Assembly: GCA_017470535.1 (NCBI GenBank)
Contig: JAFUYP010000004.1
Location: forward strand, 1-42,371
DNA: 42,371 nt
Source: Ruminococcus sp.
GTDB taxonomy: Bacteria > Bacillota > Clostridia > Oscillospirales > Ruminococcaceae
Reading direction: 5' to 3'
Shown here: positions 35,709 to 42,371 of the stretch, piece by piece
Layout of the letters: every line of letters starts with the position of its first letter
Numbering within the stretch: position 1 is the first letter of the stretch
Position numbers and translations under genes: made by a program
Notes under the pieces: model-generated
What the model saw: the letters and a program-made list of their open reading frames with translations, nothing else
Told to the model about the DNA's origin: nothing
The model's database searches: none

Positions 35709-36980
35709 CTATTTGCTTATCGTTATCTGTATCTCGTTATTGCCATAGCACCATACGTTGTTGTATTTTTTAGCGTATATTGTGGCATTCTTTATCATAG
35801 AGCCGGTCGAATTCCCTACATCAGACAGATCTATCTGTGCTTTGAGGTCTTTCGCTTTAAGCTCAGATATTATCTTTTCAGGACCTATGATCGTCACATC
35901 GGTGAGCTGTGCTGTGTCAAAGTCTACCTTCTTGCCGCTCGGCAGATTGATGACCTCAAACTGTGAGTTAGGTATCTTGAACGTCTTGCTCGTGTACCCC
36001 TTGTTGTCGAAGCTCACTTTTACCGACTGTATGCTGTCCGCAGAGATCTCGCTGTTTGCAAGCTGTAACTCAAACTTGAAGTCCTTGCTCAGATCGACCT
36101 CGTTGAGCGCTATCGTGCCTATCGTGATGTCCTCATTGTCATCGTCATCAAGATCGGTCGTCAGTATCGAGATAGGATCATTGGAGATCTTGTAGCTGAG
36201 CGATCGAAGATCAAACCCGGGCGGCGTGTTTACAAAATCGACAGTCAGATTTCCGGTCTTCTTTTTGAACAGAGGGAAGTTTATCGTGTACTCTTCCTCC
36301 GGAAGCTCGTAGCTGCTGTTGTCAAGCAGATTGTCGAACTTATCATAAAGCATTATCTTGCTCGTTGTTATCTGTGTGTCCTGAGATATGCTCACAGTCT
36401 TGTCAACTACTGCATATACCTTTGCGATGTTTGAAAGATCATTTTCAGCACCTGTTATCTTTATCTTCGACGGTGTGCAGGAGATGTTCCCGAGAGAGTA
36501 CCCGTCCTCTGCCGAAACATTCGGAGCAGACGGCGAGAGATCAAATTCCTTTGATGATATAGAGTCAAACTGCACCTCTACCGTTTCCGGAGTTATCGAC
36601 AGTATTGACAGCTTGTCAGACGAGTGTGCGCTCGTTACATCAATGTCGAGCTTGTATGTGCCTTTTTTTGTCACACTCGAAACATCTACCGACGCTGTAA
36701 GATCATTTGCCGAGTAGCTGCCTATCTCGTAGTTCATGCCCTCTATCATGACATCTACCGTGATGTCCTTGTATCCGAGAGCTGATAAGCCCTTTTCCTC
36801 AGCGATAGTGCCTGTAAGTGACAGCTCCACCGGTACAGATGAGATAGTCTTGCTTATCGTCGGGTACTGCGTGATAGAAAGTATCATCCAGATTATAACA
36901 GCAAGAATTATCGCCAGTATCCTCTGCCCGAGGTCGGTGCCGAGCTTTGCGTGCAGTTTTCCGTGTCTTATTTTTTCCAT
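35709..36980 (-). CDS. cdaR: CdaA regulatory protein CdaR (YbbR-domain protein)
   Basis: 423 residues. One N-terminal membrane helix (about 20-40, RILAIILAVIIWMILSI) precedes an extracellular part made of repeated YbbR-type beta domains (roughly four, between 50 and 420; for example KGLSALGYKDITVDVMIEG and VTIIGPEKIISELKA). CdaR binds and modulates the membrane diadenylate cyclase. Its start lies inside the cdaA 3' end (13-bp overlap) after GGGAGGG, the conserved cdaA-cdaR arrangement of Firmicutes. glmM, often the third gene, is not next; a hairpin and an FAD-dehydrogenase gene follow instead. Confidence 0.92.
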   Translation of the reverse strand: MEKIRHGKLHAKLGTDLGQRILAIILAVIIWMILSITQYPTISKTISSVPVELSLTGTIAEEKGLSALGYKDITVDVMIEGMNYEIGSYSANDLTASVDVSSVTKKGTYKLDIDVTSAHSSDKLSILSITPETVEVQFDSISSKEFDLSPSAPNVSAEDGYSLGNISCTPSKIKITGAENDLSNIAKVYAVVDKTVSISQDTQITTSKIMLYDKFDNLLDNSSYELPEEEYTINFPLFKKKTGNLTVDFVNTPPGFDLRSLSYKISNDPISILTTDLDDDDNEDITIGTIALNEVDLSKDFKFELQLANSEISADSIQSVKVSFDNKGYTSKTFKIPNSQFEVINLPSGKKVDFDTAQLTDVTIIGPEKIISELKAKDLKAQIDLSDVGNSTGSMIKNATIYAKKYNNVWCYGNNEIQITISK

Positions 36981-37855
36981 TTTGACAACACCCTCCCTGC
37001 AAATGAATTCTTATCCTTGCCTGAAGTCGTCTTGTCCTGCTCGTGGATAAGACGGGTGATAAGCAGCTTTTTAAGGCTCTCCTTCGAGTAGCCCCTTGTA
37101 AGCTCACCGTTCTCTGCGACAGAGATCTTGCCTGTTTCCTCAGATACGACTATTACTATCGCATCGGAATTCTCGCTCATGCCGATAGCCGCTCTGTGAC
37201 GTGAGCCTAACTGCTTTGCGATAAGCTCCTCCTTCTGCGGCTTTGGCAGAAAGCACCCTGCTGCGAGTATCATGCCGTCACGCATTATAACAGCTCCGTC
37301 GTGCAGGGGAGTGTTCGGGAAGAAAATATTTCCGAATACCGCTGCTGACGGCGTACAGTTAAGTATCGTGCCGGTGGCTATCTGCTCACCGAGCCTTGTT
37401 TTCTGCTCGCAGATGATAAGCGCACCTGTGCAGGTGGACGACAGATCCTGTGCAGCGTCACATATAGCATCAATGGCATTTAGCCAGTGTTCATTTATCT
37501 CATCAGGCTCATTCTGTGTGAATATCGAGCCTATCTCTGTAAATCTCGTTCTGCCGATACGTTCTATTATTCTTCTCAGCTCCGGCTGGAACAGTATGAT
37601 TATCGCCAGAAAGCCCCACTGGAAGCAGTTTTTAAGAATGAAGCGCATCGTCTGTAAATTGGCAATAAAGGCAATAAGGTATGCCGCCACCAGCACGATG
37701 ATACCCTTTACCAGCTGTTGTGCTCTTGTTTCACGCACAAGCCTTATCCCGTGGTATATCAGGTATGAGAGCAGCGCCATATCTATTATGTCAGTTATTC
37801 TTATAGAAACGAGAATATTCCAGATCGACTGGAAGACCTCACTAATACTCATCAT
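36968..37855 (-). CDS. cdaA: Membrane diadenylate cyclase CdaA
   Basis: 295 residues. Two or three N-terminal membrane helices (about 10-85) are followed by a DAC (DisA_N) domain (about 95-250) that makes c-di-AMP from two ATP. The signature DGAVIMRDGMILAAGCFLP (Asp-Gly-Ala at about 186) and SRHRAAIGMSENSDA (Arg-His-Arg at about 218-220) are both intact. c-di-AMP controls potassium, osmolytes and cell-wall homeostasis. It overlaps cdaR by 13 bp. An ATG pair at 37855/37852 gives two possible starts; the first is used. Confidence 0.95.
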   Translation of the reverse strand: MMSISEVFQSIWNILVSIRITDIIDMALLSYLIYHGIRLVRETRAQQLVKGIIVLVAAYLIAFIANLQTMRFILKNCFQWGFLAIIILFQPELRRIIERIGRTRFTEIGSIFTQNEPDEINEHWLNAIDAICDAAQDLSSTCTGALIICEQKTRLGEQIATGTILNCTPSAAVFGNIFFPNTPLHDGAVIMRDGMILAAGCFLPKPQKEELIAKQLGSRHRAAIGMSENSDAIVIVVSEETGKISVAENGELTRGYSKESLKKLLITRLIHEQDKTTSGKDKNSFAGRVLSKWKK

Positions 37856-37897
37856 AATATATACAGTCCTTTTTAGTCACATACTTATACATATTAT

Positions 37898-37926
37898 ATT
37901 ATATCATATTTTAGGTATCAGTACAA
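37898..37926 (-). promoter_or_regulatory. Probable promoter of cdaAR
   Basis: On the minus strand, TATAAT at 37903-37898 preceded at 17 bp by a weak TTGTAC. A second TATAAT overlaps it (37898-37893). The stretch is AT-rich, so the exact -10 is uncertain. Confidence 0.5.
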
Positions 37927-37945
37927 GGGCAAACAGAAAAAATTC

Positions 37946-37980
37946 CAAAAAAATATGCAGGATATTTAAAAAATCCTGCA
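37946..37980 (-). terminator. Terminator of the cysteine desulfurase operon
   Basis: Minus-strand arms TGCAGGAT and ATCCTGCA (37980-37973 and 37963-37956), then TA and seven Ts. It lies 9 nt after the desulfurase stop. Confidence 0.88.
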
Positions 37981-37988
37981 ACGATATA

Positions 37989-39131
37989 TCATATATTTAC
38001 TTTTTTGTCAGCTATCTTCTCTATTTCCCTGCAAAGCATCATCGTCTGCCGTGAGTCGTTGAAAACCGACGGCGAGAACCTCACCGCCCCGGTGAGCAGC
38101 GTACCCAGTGAGTGGTGTGCAAGTGCTGCACATTGTAATCCGCCCCTTAGCGCAAATCCCTTGCTGCTGAGATAAGCCGTCACCTGTTCTGATGTGTACC
38201 CCTCGATATTGAAGGATACTATCGGGGCATAGCTTGCCTTATGGCTTCTGTAAATGGTGATGTTTTCGTGCTTTTCAAGCGTTCTTATAAGCTGCTGACA
38301 AAGTGCGCTCTCGTGTGAAAAGATATTCTTCCTGCCCTTTTGACTGACAAAGTCTATCCCCTTGCCAAGCCCCATTATGCCGACAGTGTTTATAGTGCCG
38401 CTCTCCATTCTCTCAGGCCATAATCCTGTCTGTTCAAGCTCTGCACTTGTCGCACCTGTGCCGCCCTCTATTATCGTTGAAAGGGGATATTTTCCGTTTG
38501 TGATGAGCAGACCCGTCCCGGTCGGACCGTATAGCCCCTTGTGACCCGACGTGCATAAAAAGTCTATCCCGTCGTCGATCGTCACATCTAAAACACCGCT
38601 TGCCTGCGCACAGTCGCATATAAACGGTATATCATGCTTTCCTGCAAGCTCTGCTATTCTTTTTACCGGCAGTATCTGCCCCGTGACATTTGACGCAGCC
38701 GTGCATATTATGCACTTGGTCTTTGGGGTGATAAGCTCTTCAAAATCCCTTACAGTTTCATCATCATCGTTTGAGACCCTTGCGATGCTGTACTTTACCC
38801 CTCTGTGCCTGAAAAGATCATATACAGGCCTTGCGACAGAATTGTGTTCAAGTGAGGATATTATCGCCTCCCCTCCGTATTGCAGTATCCCTTTTATAGC
38901 CATGTTGAGGGCATATGTGCAGTTTGGTGTAAATGCGACGTTCTCCACCTCGCTTTTAAATAGATCAGCTGCCTTCTGCCTTACATCAAATACCTGCTGA
39001 GCTGCCTCACGGGAGATCCTGTGACCGCTCCTGCCGGGATTGCCGCCGTAACGCTGCACCGCAAGCTGTACTGCCCGGCTGACCGGCTGCGGCTTAGGGT
39101 AGGTGGTAGCTGAGTTGTCAAAGTTTATCAT
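37989..39131 (-). CDS. Cysteine desulfurase family aminotransferase (class V)
   Basis: 380 residues. PLP enzyme of the NifS/SufS-like group that removes sulfur (or selenium) from cysteine. Visible features are NFDNSATTYPKP at the N-terminus, the PLP-binding His-Lys in CTSGHKGLYGPTGTGLL (about 194-210) and the catalytic Cys in LRGGLQCAALAHHSLGT (about 325-341). The start follows GGAGGG. The pairing with an upstream DUF3343 gene (3 nt apart) matches the selenium-linked subgroup of these enzymes more than the Suf or Isc systems, since no scaffold protein gene is nearby. Confidence 0.9.
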   Translation of the reverse strand: MINFDNSATTYPKPQPVSRAVQLAVQRYGGNPGRSGHRISREAAQQVFDVRQKAADLFKSEVENVAFTPNCTYALNMAIKGILQYGGEAIISSLEHNSVARPVYDLFRHRGVKYSIARVSNDDDETVRDFEELITPKTKCIICTAASNVTGQILPVKRIAELAGKHDIPFICDCAQASGVLDVTIDDGIDFLCTSGHKGLYGPTGTGLLITNGKYPLSTIIEGGTGATSAELEQTGLWPERMESGTINTVGIMGLGKGIDFVSQKGRKNIFSHESALCQQLIRTLEKHENITIYRSHKASYAPIVSFNIEGYTSEQVTAYLSSKGFALRGGLQCAALAHHSLGTLLTGAVRFSPSVFNDSRQTMMLCREIEKIADKKVNI

Positions 39132-39134
39132 TTC

Positions 39135-39359
39135 TCACCCTCCTGCATTTATCAGAATGTTCCCGTGCGGCAGACCGTGCTTTTCAAGCATCAGTATTAT
39201 CTCCTTAGGCGGCTTTGTCACCTGAATGGAATATCCGCACCCTGTTCCTAAATTCTTGGGCGTTCTTGTTATCTCACAGTAAAAGCCCTGGTCATTGAGC
39301 AGACGCTTGGCTTTCATGGCATAGGTTATAGAAGTCATAGCAATAAGTGATTTTGGCAT
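39135..39359 (-). CDS. DUF3343 putative Se/S carrier-like protein
   Basis: 74 residues, a single small alpha/beta domain. TSITYAMKAKRLLNDQGF and LGTGCGYSIQV carry the conserved Gly-Cys-Gly that defines the family, and the Cys may hold persulfide or selenide. It sits 3 nt upstream of a cysteine desulfurase in one operon, the usual genomic partner. The ribosome binding site is AAAGGAG before 39359. The carrier role is a family inference and not experimentally firm. Confidence 0.85.
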   Translation of the reverse strand: MPKSLIAMTSITYAMKAKRLLNDQGFYCEITRTPKNLGTGCGYSIQVTKPPKEIILMLEKHGLPHGNILINAGG

Positions 39360-39439
39360 TTTTCACCGCTCCTTTCAAAGTGTACTTACTCTAAAATATG
39401 CAGCAGCCCCATACTTTGCTAAAAGTTAAAAAATAAGTA

Positions 39440-39468
39440 ATGACAATTGACTTGTGATGTGTTATAAT
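39440..39468 (+). promoter_or_regulatory. Promoter of the hydrolase-pyrK-pyrD operon
   Basis: ATGACA (39440-39445), 17 bp, TATAAT (39463-39468). It puts the transcript start near 39475, which argues against using the ATG at 39480 and for the one at 39501. Confidence 0.75.
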
Positions 39469-39500
39469 AAAAAGGATAAATGGATAAAAGGGGATATACC

Positions 39501-40259
39501 ATGAGTGTTAAAAAAATAAAAATAATGTACGGCTCGTGTTCCGCAAGGGTCTACGGCTATATCTATGAGCAGGAGGACGCATCACAAATGGGGGATAAGT
39601 CTGTGATACTCTGCCACGGCTATAACAGCTCTTTCAGATATATTGAGGATCTTGCCTTCAAGCTCGCAGAAAACGGTATCACAGTGTTAGGCTTTGATTT
39701 TCGCGGCGGCAGTAATGACAGCATCTCTATGGGCTCGCCGCTTGACATGAGCGTACAGTCTGAAGTCGAGGACGCTCTTGGGGCGATAGAGTTTATAAGG
39801 CGCACCCGTGCTGAGCGCTGTAAGGAGCTTTACCTCTACGGCGAGAGCCAGGGAGGGCTGGTCGCATCGCTTGCAGGCGTGTCGGCGGCAGATAAGATAA
39901 ACGGCTTGTACCTGCTCTACCCGGCATACTGTATACCCGAGGATATGGGCAGTGTAACACCTGATGAGAACGGCGAGTTCTGGATCATGAATATGAAGCT
40001 CTCAACTAAATTTCTGGACGGTCTGCCGAAATTCGATGTTTATGAGATGATGAAGTATTTTCCGAAAAAGATCCGTATAGCTCACGGCGATGCCGACCCG
40101 ATAGTAAGGCTCAGATATTCGCAAAGGCTTTATGACGAGCTTAAAGCGCTTGATAAGGATATAACGCTTGACATCTACCCGAATGAAACTCACGGCTTTA
40201 AGGCAGATGCAAGAGAAAAATGGACAAACACCATACTTGATGATATGAAAGGAGAGTAA
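39501..40259 (+). CDS. Alpha/beta hydrolase (serine aminopeptidase/esterase-like)
   Basis: 252 residues, cytoplasmic, no signal peptide. Alpha/beta-hydrolase features are LCHGYNSS (oxyanion region, about residue 37), the nucleophile elbow YGESQGGLVAS (about 114-124), the Asp in IAHGDADPIVRL (about 194-205), and the His in NETHGF (about 233-238), so the triad is complete. The ATG at 39501 follows AAAGGGG, and an earlier in-frame ATG (39480) lies almost at the predicted transcript start. Four bases separate it from pyrK, so it is cotranscribed with pyrimidine synthesis genes; no functional link is apparent. Confidence 0.87.
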   Translation: MSVKKIKIMYGSCSARVYGYIYEQEDASQMGDKSVILCHGYNSSFRYIEDLAFKLAENGITVLGFDFRGGSNDSISMGSPLDMSVQSEVEDALGAIEFIRRTRAERCKELYLYGESQGGLVASLAGVSAADKINGLYLLYPAYCIPEDMGSVTPDENGEFWIMNMKLSTKFLDGLPKFDVYEMMKYFPKKIRIAHGDADPIVRLRYSQRLYDELKALDKDITLDIYPNETHGFKADAREKWTNTILDDMKGE

Positions 40260-40262
40260 AAT

Positions 40263-41033
40263 ATGTACACACAGGGCAAGTACCCCATAGTATCAAAAAA
40301 AGCGATAGCAAAGGGGATGTTCGATATAACTATCCATTGTCCCGAGGTCGCAGCGGCAGCTGAGCCGGGGCAGTTTACGCAGGTGGCGGCAGAGGGGTTC
40401 TTTTTAAGACGTCCTATATCTATCTGCGGTATTGATAAGCAAAAAGGCACGCTCAGGATAGTTTTTGAAGTAAGGGGCAGGGGAACAGATAAGATCTCCA
40501 CTCTGAACGAAGGCAGCCTTATTGATATAATAGCTCCTCTCGGCAAGGGTTTTACAGTGCTTGAAGGCAAAAAAGCTATCTGTATCGGCGGCGGTATCGG
40601 AACTCCACCTATGCTTGCGATAGCTAAGGAATACGGAGAAAATGCCACAGTCATAAGCGGCTTTCGCAATTCATCTGTCGCAATATTGCAGGACGATATA
40701 AAGGCACTGGGTGCTAAGGCTGTGCTGTGTACAGATGACGGTTCAGCAGGCATAAAGGGCTTTGTCACAGACGCTCTTAAAGCTGAGCTTGAAAAAGAAA
40801 AGCCCGACATCATCTACGCCTGCGGTCCTATGCCGATGCTTAAAGGTGTGGCAGCCGTTGCACAGCAAAACGGCATAAAATGCGAGGTGTCCTTGGAGCA
40901 GCGTATGGCGTGCGGCGTCGGTGCCTGCCTTGTCTGCGTGTGCAGGACAGTTAAGGACGGCAATGAGATATTCTCTCACGTCTGCAAGGACGGTCCGGTG
41001 TTTGATTCAAAGGAGGTTGTTTTCGATGGCTGA
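40263..41033 (+). CDS. pyrK: Dihydroorotate dehydrogenase electron-transfer subunit
   Basis: 256 residues. PyrK carries FAD and a 2Fe-2S cluster and passes electrons from PyrD to NAD+. The N-terminal ferredoxin-reductase-like FAD domain has LRRPISICG (about 48-56) and the NAD-binding region has AICIGGGIGTPPML (about 102-115). The cluster ligands are in MACGVGACLVCVCRT (about 218-232), with a last Cys in SHVCKDGPVF. GAAAGGAGAG precedes the start and overlaps the end of the hydrolase gene. It overlaps pyrD by 8 bp. Confidence 0.94.
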   Translation: MYTQGKYPIVSKKAIAKGMFDITIHCPEVAAAAEPGQFTQVAAEGFFLRRPISICGIDKQKGTLRIVFEVRGRGTDKISTLNEGSLIDIIAPLGKGFTVLEGKKAICIGGGIGTPPMLAIAKEYGENATVISGFRNSSVAILQDDIKALGAKAVLCTDDGSAGIKGFVTDALKAELEKEKPDIIYACGPMPMLKGVAAVAQQNGIKCEVSLEQRMACGVGACLVCVCRTVKDGNEIFSHVCKDGPVFDSKEVVFDG

Positions 41034-41940
41034 TCTCAGAGTACAGGTCGCTGGTGTAGAGTTTAAAAACCCTGTTATCCCGGCAAGCGGCTGCTTTGGC
41101 TACGGCAGGGAATATGAGCAGTTTTATCCGCTCTCAAAGCTCGGCGGCATTTCCGTCAAGGGCACAACAAGATTTGAGCGCCTTGGCAACCCGGGACCGA
41201 GGGCTGCGGAAACCCCTTCGGGTATGCTCAATTCGGTGGGTCTGCAAAACGGCGGTATTGAGAAATTCCTCTCCTATGAGCTGCCGAATCTCAAAACAAA
41301 AGGCACAACGATAATCGCCAATATCGCCGGCTCAACAGTCGAGGAGTCGGGGGAGATAGCTGCAATGTTAAATGGCAGCGGTGTCGATATGATAGAGCTT
41401 AATATCTCCTGCCCGAATGTCAAACAGGGCGGTGCTGCGTTCGGTACAGACTGTAATGTAGCCGGTCAGGTCACAAAGGCAGTAAGAGATGCAACGGATA
41501 TTCCACTTATGGTCAAGCTCTCCCCGAATGTCACAAGTATAACCGATATAGCCAAAAGCGTCGAAGCAAACGGCGCAGATGCGGTGTCACTTATAAACAC
41601 TCTCCTCGGTATGAGGATAGATATAAACACACGCCGCCCCATTCTGAAAAACAACGTCGGCGGTCTGTCAGGACCTGCGGTGTTCCCGGTCGCAGTAAGA
41701 ATGGTCTGGCAGGTCGCAAATGCTGTTGGTATCCCGGTGGTCGGAATGGGTGGTATAGCCTCGGCTGAGGATGCAATTGAAATGATGATGGCAGGTGCGT
41801 CTGCTGTTCAGGTCGGTGCTGCGATATTCTCAGACCCTTTTGCACCGATAAAGATAATTGACGGCATGAACGACTGGTGCGATAAAAACGGCATCTCAAA
41901 GATAGCAGACATCACCGGCACTGTATCCCCGTGGGGCTGA
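41026..41940 (+). CDS. pyrD: Dihydroorotate dehydrogenase, class 1B catalytic subunit
   Basis: 304 residues, the normal length of the NAD-dependent 1B type that pairs with PyrK. FMN barrel motifs visible include NPVIPASGCFGYGREYEQFY, NSVGLQNGG, LNISCPNVKQGG, the catalytic-site Cys in ISCPN, LINTLLGMRIDINTRRP (about 193-209) and GMGGIASAEDAIEMMMAGA. The start at 41026 is set by AAAGGAGGTT in the pyrK 3' end; the frame upstream of it is a shadow of pyrK. It converts dihydroorotate to orotate with NAD+. No other pyr genes are visible. Confidence 0.95.
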   Translation: MADLRVQVAGVEFKNPVIPASGCFGYGREYEQFYPLSKLGGISVKGTTRFERLGNPGPRAAETPSGMLNSVGLQNGGIEKFLSYELPNLKTKGTTIIANIAGSTVEESGEIAAMLNGSGVDMIELNISCPNVKQGGAAFGTDCNVAGQVTKAVRDATDIPLMVKLSPNVTSITDIAKSVEANGADAVSLINTLLGMRIDINTRRPILKNNVGGLSGPAVFPVAVRMVWQVANAVGIPVVGMGGIASAEDAIEMMMAGASAVQVGAAIFSDPFAPIKIIDGMNDWCDKNGISKIADITGTVSPWG

Positions 41941-41953
41941 TACTCAGGCAGCT

Positions 41954-42153
41954 TTAAGGCAACACCGCACGACCATTGTGTGTCAGTATGCAGTTGTTCA
42001 GCTTTGCTGAACACACCGGATTTTCGTCAGAATGCCCATTTTTGCCAAAGTTTACCTGACGTAAGACAAGGTAAAATTGGGTATTATGACGGAAATCCGG
42101 CAAGCAGATGGCACACAAAGGTATCCGCCGGTGGTCGTGCGGTGTTGCCTTAA
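41954..42153. mobile_element. MITE-like 200-bp element with 22-bp terminal inverted repeats
   Basis: Perfect 22-bp terminal inverted repeats: left end 41954-41975 and right end 42132-42153, each bounded by TTAA, which may be part of the repeat or the target duplication. The two halves are also imperfectly complementary further in (for example the CCGGATTT and CGTCA blocks near 42016-42030 match the mirror side near 42090-42100). Two internal hairpins are seen: GTTCAGC-TTT-GCTGAAC (41996-42012) and TTTACCT/AGGTAAA (42051-42075). No gene is encoded. It starts 14 bp after the pyrD stop, and its long hairpin may also act on that transcript. Confidence 0.8.
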
Positions 42154-42208
42154 CAGGTAACAGTTGTGGAATGCGCCTGCGGCGCATGATATGCTCATAA
42201 AACAAAAA

Positions 42209-42240
42209 ATATCCCGGAAGGATCTTTTCTTCCGGGATAT
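42209..42240 (-). terminator. Strong hairpin, terminator on the minus strand
   Basis: 12-bp arms ATATCCCGGAAG (42209-42220) and its complement (42229-42240) with an 8-nt loop, followed on the minus strand by TTTTTGTTTT. It implies a minus-strand gene beyond the right edge, or the end of a mobile element. Confidence 0.7.
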
Positions 42241-42264
42241 GCTTTGGCGCTTTAGCATAAAACA

Positions 42265-42336
42265 ACCCCCAGTTCTACTGGGGGTATTAAAAAGCTTTAG
42301 CAAACGCTTTAAAATAACCTCCAAGTATGGTACAAT
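42265..42336 (+). mobile_element. Possible IS200/IS605-type end with promoter, truncated by the window
   Basis: A tight hairpin ACCCCCAGT-TCT-ACTGGGGGT (42265-42285) resembles the subterminal imperfect palindromes that IS200/IS605 transposases recognise. It is followed by an extended -10 promoter-like TGGTACAAT (TACAAT 42331-42336) with TTTAAA 17 bp upstream. No transposase codons are inside the window, so this is a guess from the hairpin and context. Confidence 0.35.
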
Positions 42337-42371
42337 AGTAAAAGGTTTGGCGACCGCATTACTAAAGTAAA

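Noticed and set aside
40921-41025. Longer N-terminus for PyrD
   Set aside because: It lies in the pyrK coding frame shadow; AAAGGAGGTT and the PyrD family length support 41026.
42171-42190. ATGCGCC/GGCGCAT palindrome near the right end, similar to GCCGCAGGCG at 31-40
   Set aside because: Short and GC-symmetric; two partial matches in 42 kb are not enough to call a repeat family.

Overview
The window looks like chromosome from an anaerobic, Gram-positive, plant-fibre-degrading Clostridia, most like a Ruminococcus (Oscillospiraceae). The evidence is the gene content: a GH9 cellulase with CBM4/9-like and CelD_N-like modules, a GH2 beta-galactosidase, galactokinase, indolepyruvate:ferredoxin oxidoreductase, a flavo-diiron protein, CdaA/CdaR, a SEDS protein, and AGGAGG-type ribosome binding sites throughout. 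Several intergenic gaps carry sigma-A promoters with exactly 17-bp spacing. No rRNA, tRNA, CRISPR array or complete transposase gene was seen. The species assignment is inference.

Layout. (1) 197-4626, minus strand: a tight five-gene operon of a SEDS (FtsW/RodA) protein, galactokinase, an unknown protein, a CmpB-type membrane protein and an unusual TrmB. (2) 4839-9239, plus: iorA, a small membrane protein, iorB, a phenylacetate-CoA ligase and a double-ACT protein. This is an aryl-acid/aromatic 2-oxoacid module, plausibly used for making aromatic amino acids from arylacetates. (3) 9401-15092, plus: a Dlt-like surface-modification cluster (adenylating enzyme, carrier protein, LysA/BtrK-type PLP decarboxylase, MBOAT transferase, DltD-like SGNH protein). 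The embedded decarboxylase and the altered adenylation pocket suggest that something other than D-alanine is attached. This is the strongest candidate for an undescribed system in the window. (4) 15257-17437: a membrane GGDEF-EAL protein with a degenerate GGDEF. (5) 17534-21267: lacZ overlapping a small HPr-kinase-like P-loop protein. (6) 21310-22473, minus: a flavo-diiron protein. (7) 22585-26443, minus: a 1196-residue soluble sugar-binding-domain/GGDEF/GGDEF/EAL protein coupled to a small DivIVA-like protein, divergent from (8) 26659-28821, a Cache-HAMP-SpoIIE phosphatase.

(9) 28883-34033, plus: a zinc-ribbon membrane protein, a membrane-anchored GH9 cellulase and a secreted NlpC/P60 protein, probably co-transcribed. 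(10) 34081-37855, minus: cdaA-cdaR, then a terminator-like hairpin, then an FAD-dependent dehydrogenase. (11) 37989-39359, minus: a DUF3343 Se/S-carrier-like protein and a cysteine desulfurase. (12) 39501-41940, plus: an alpha/beta hydrolase with pyrK and pyrD. (13) 41954-42371: a 200-bp MITE-like element with perfect 22-bp terminal inverted repeats, then hairpins that may mark the end of an IS200/IS605-type element cut by the window edge.

Together the window combines fibre and galactoside use, cell-surface and cell-wall modification, and nucleotide second-messenger signalling (c-di-GMP and c-di-AMP).
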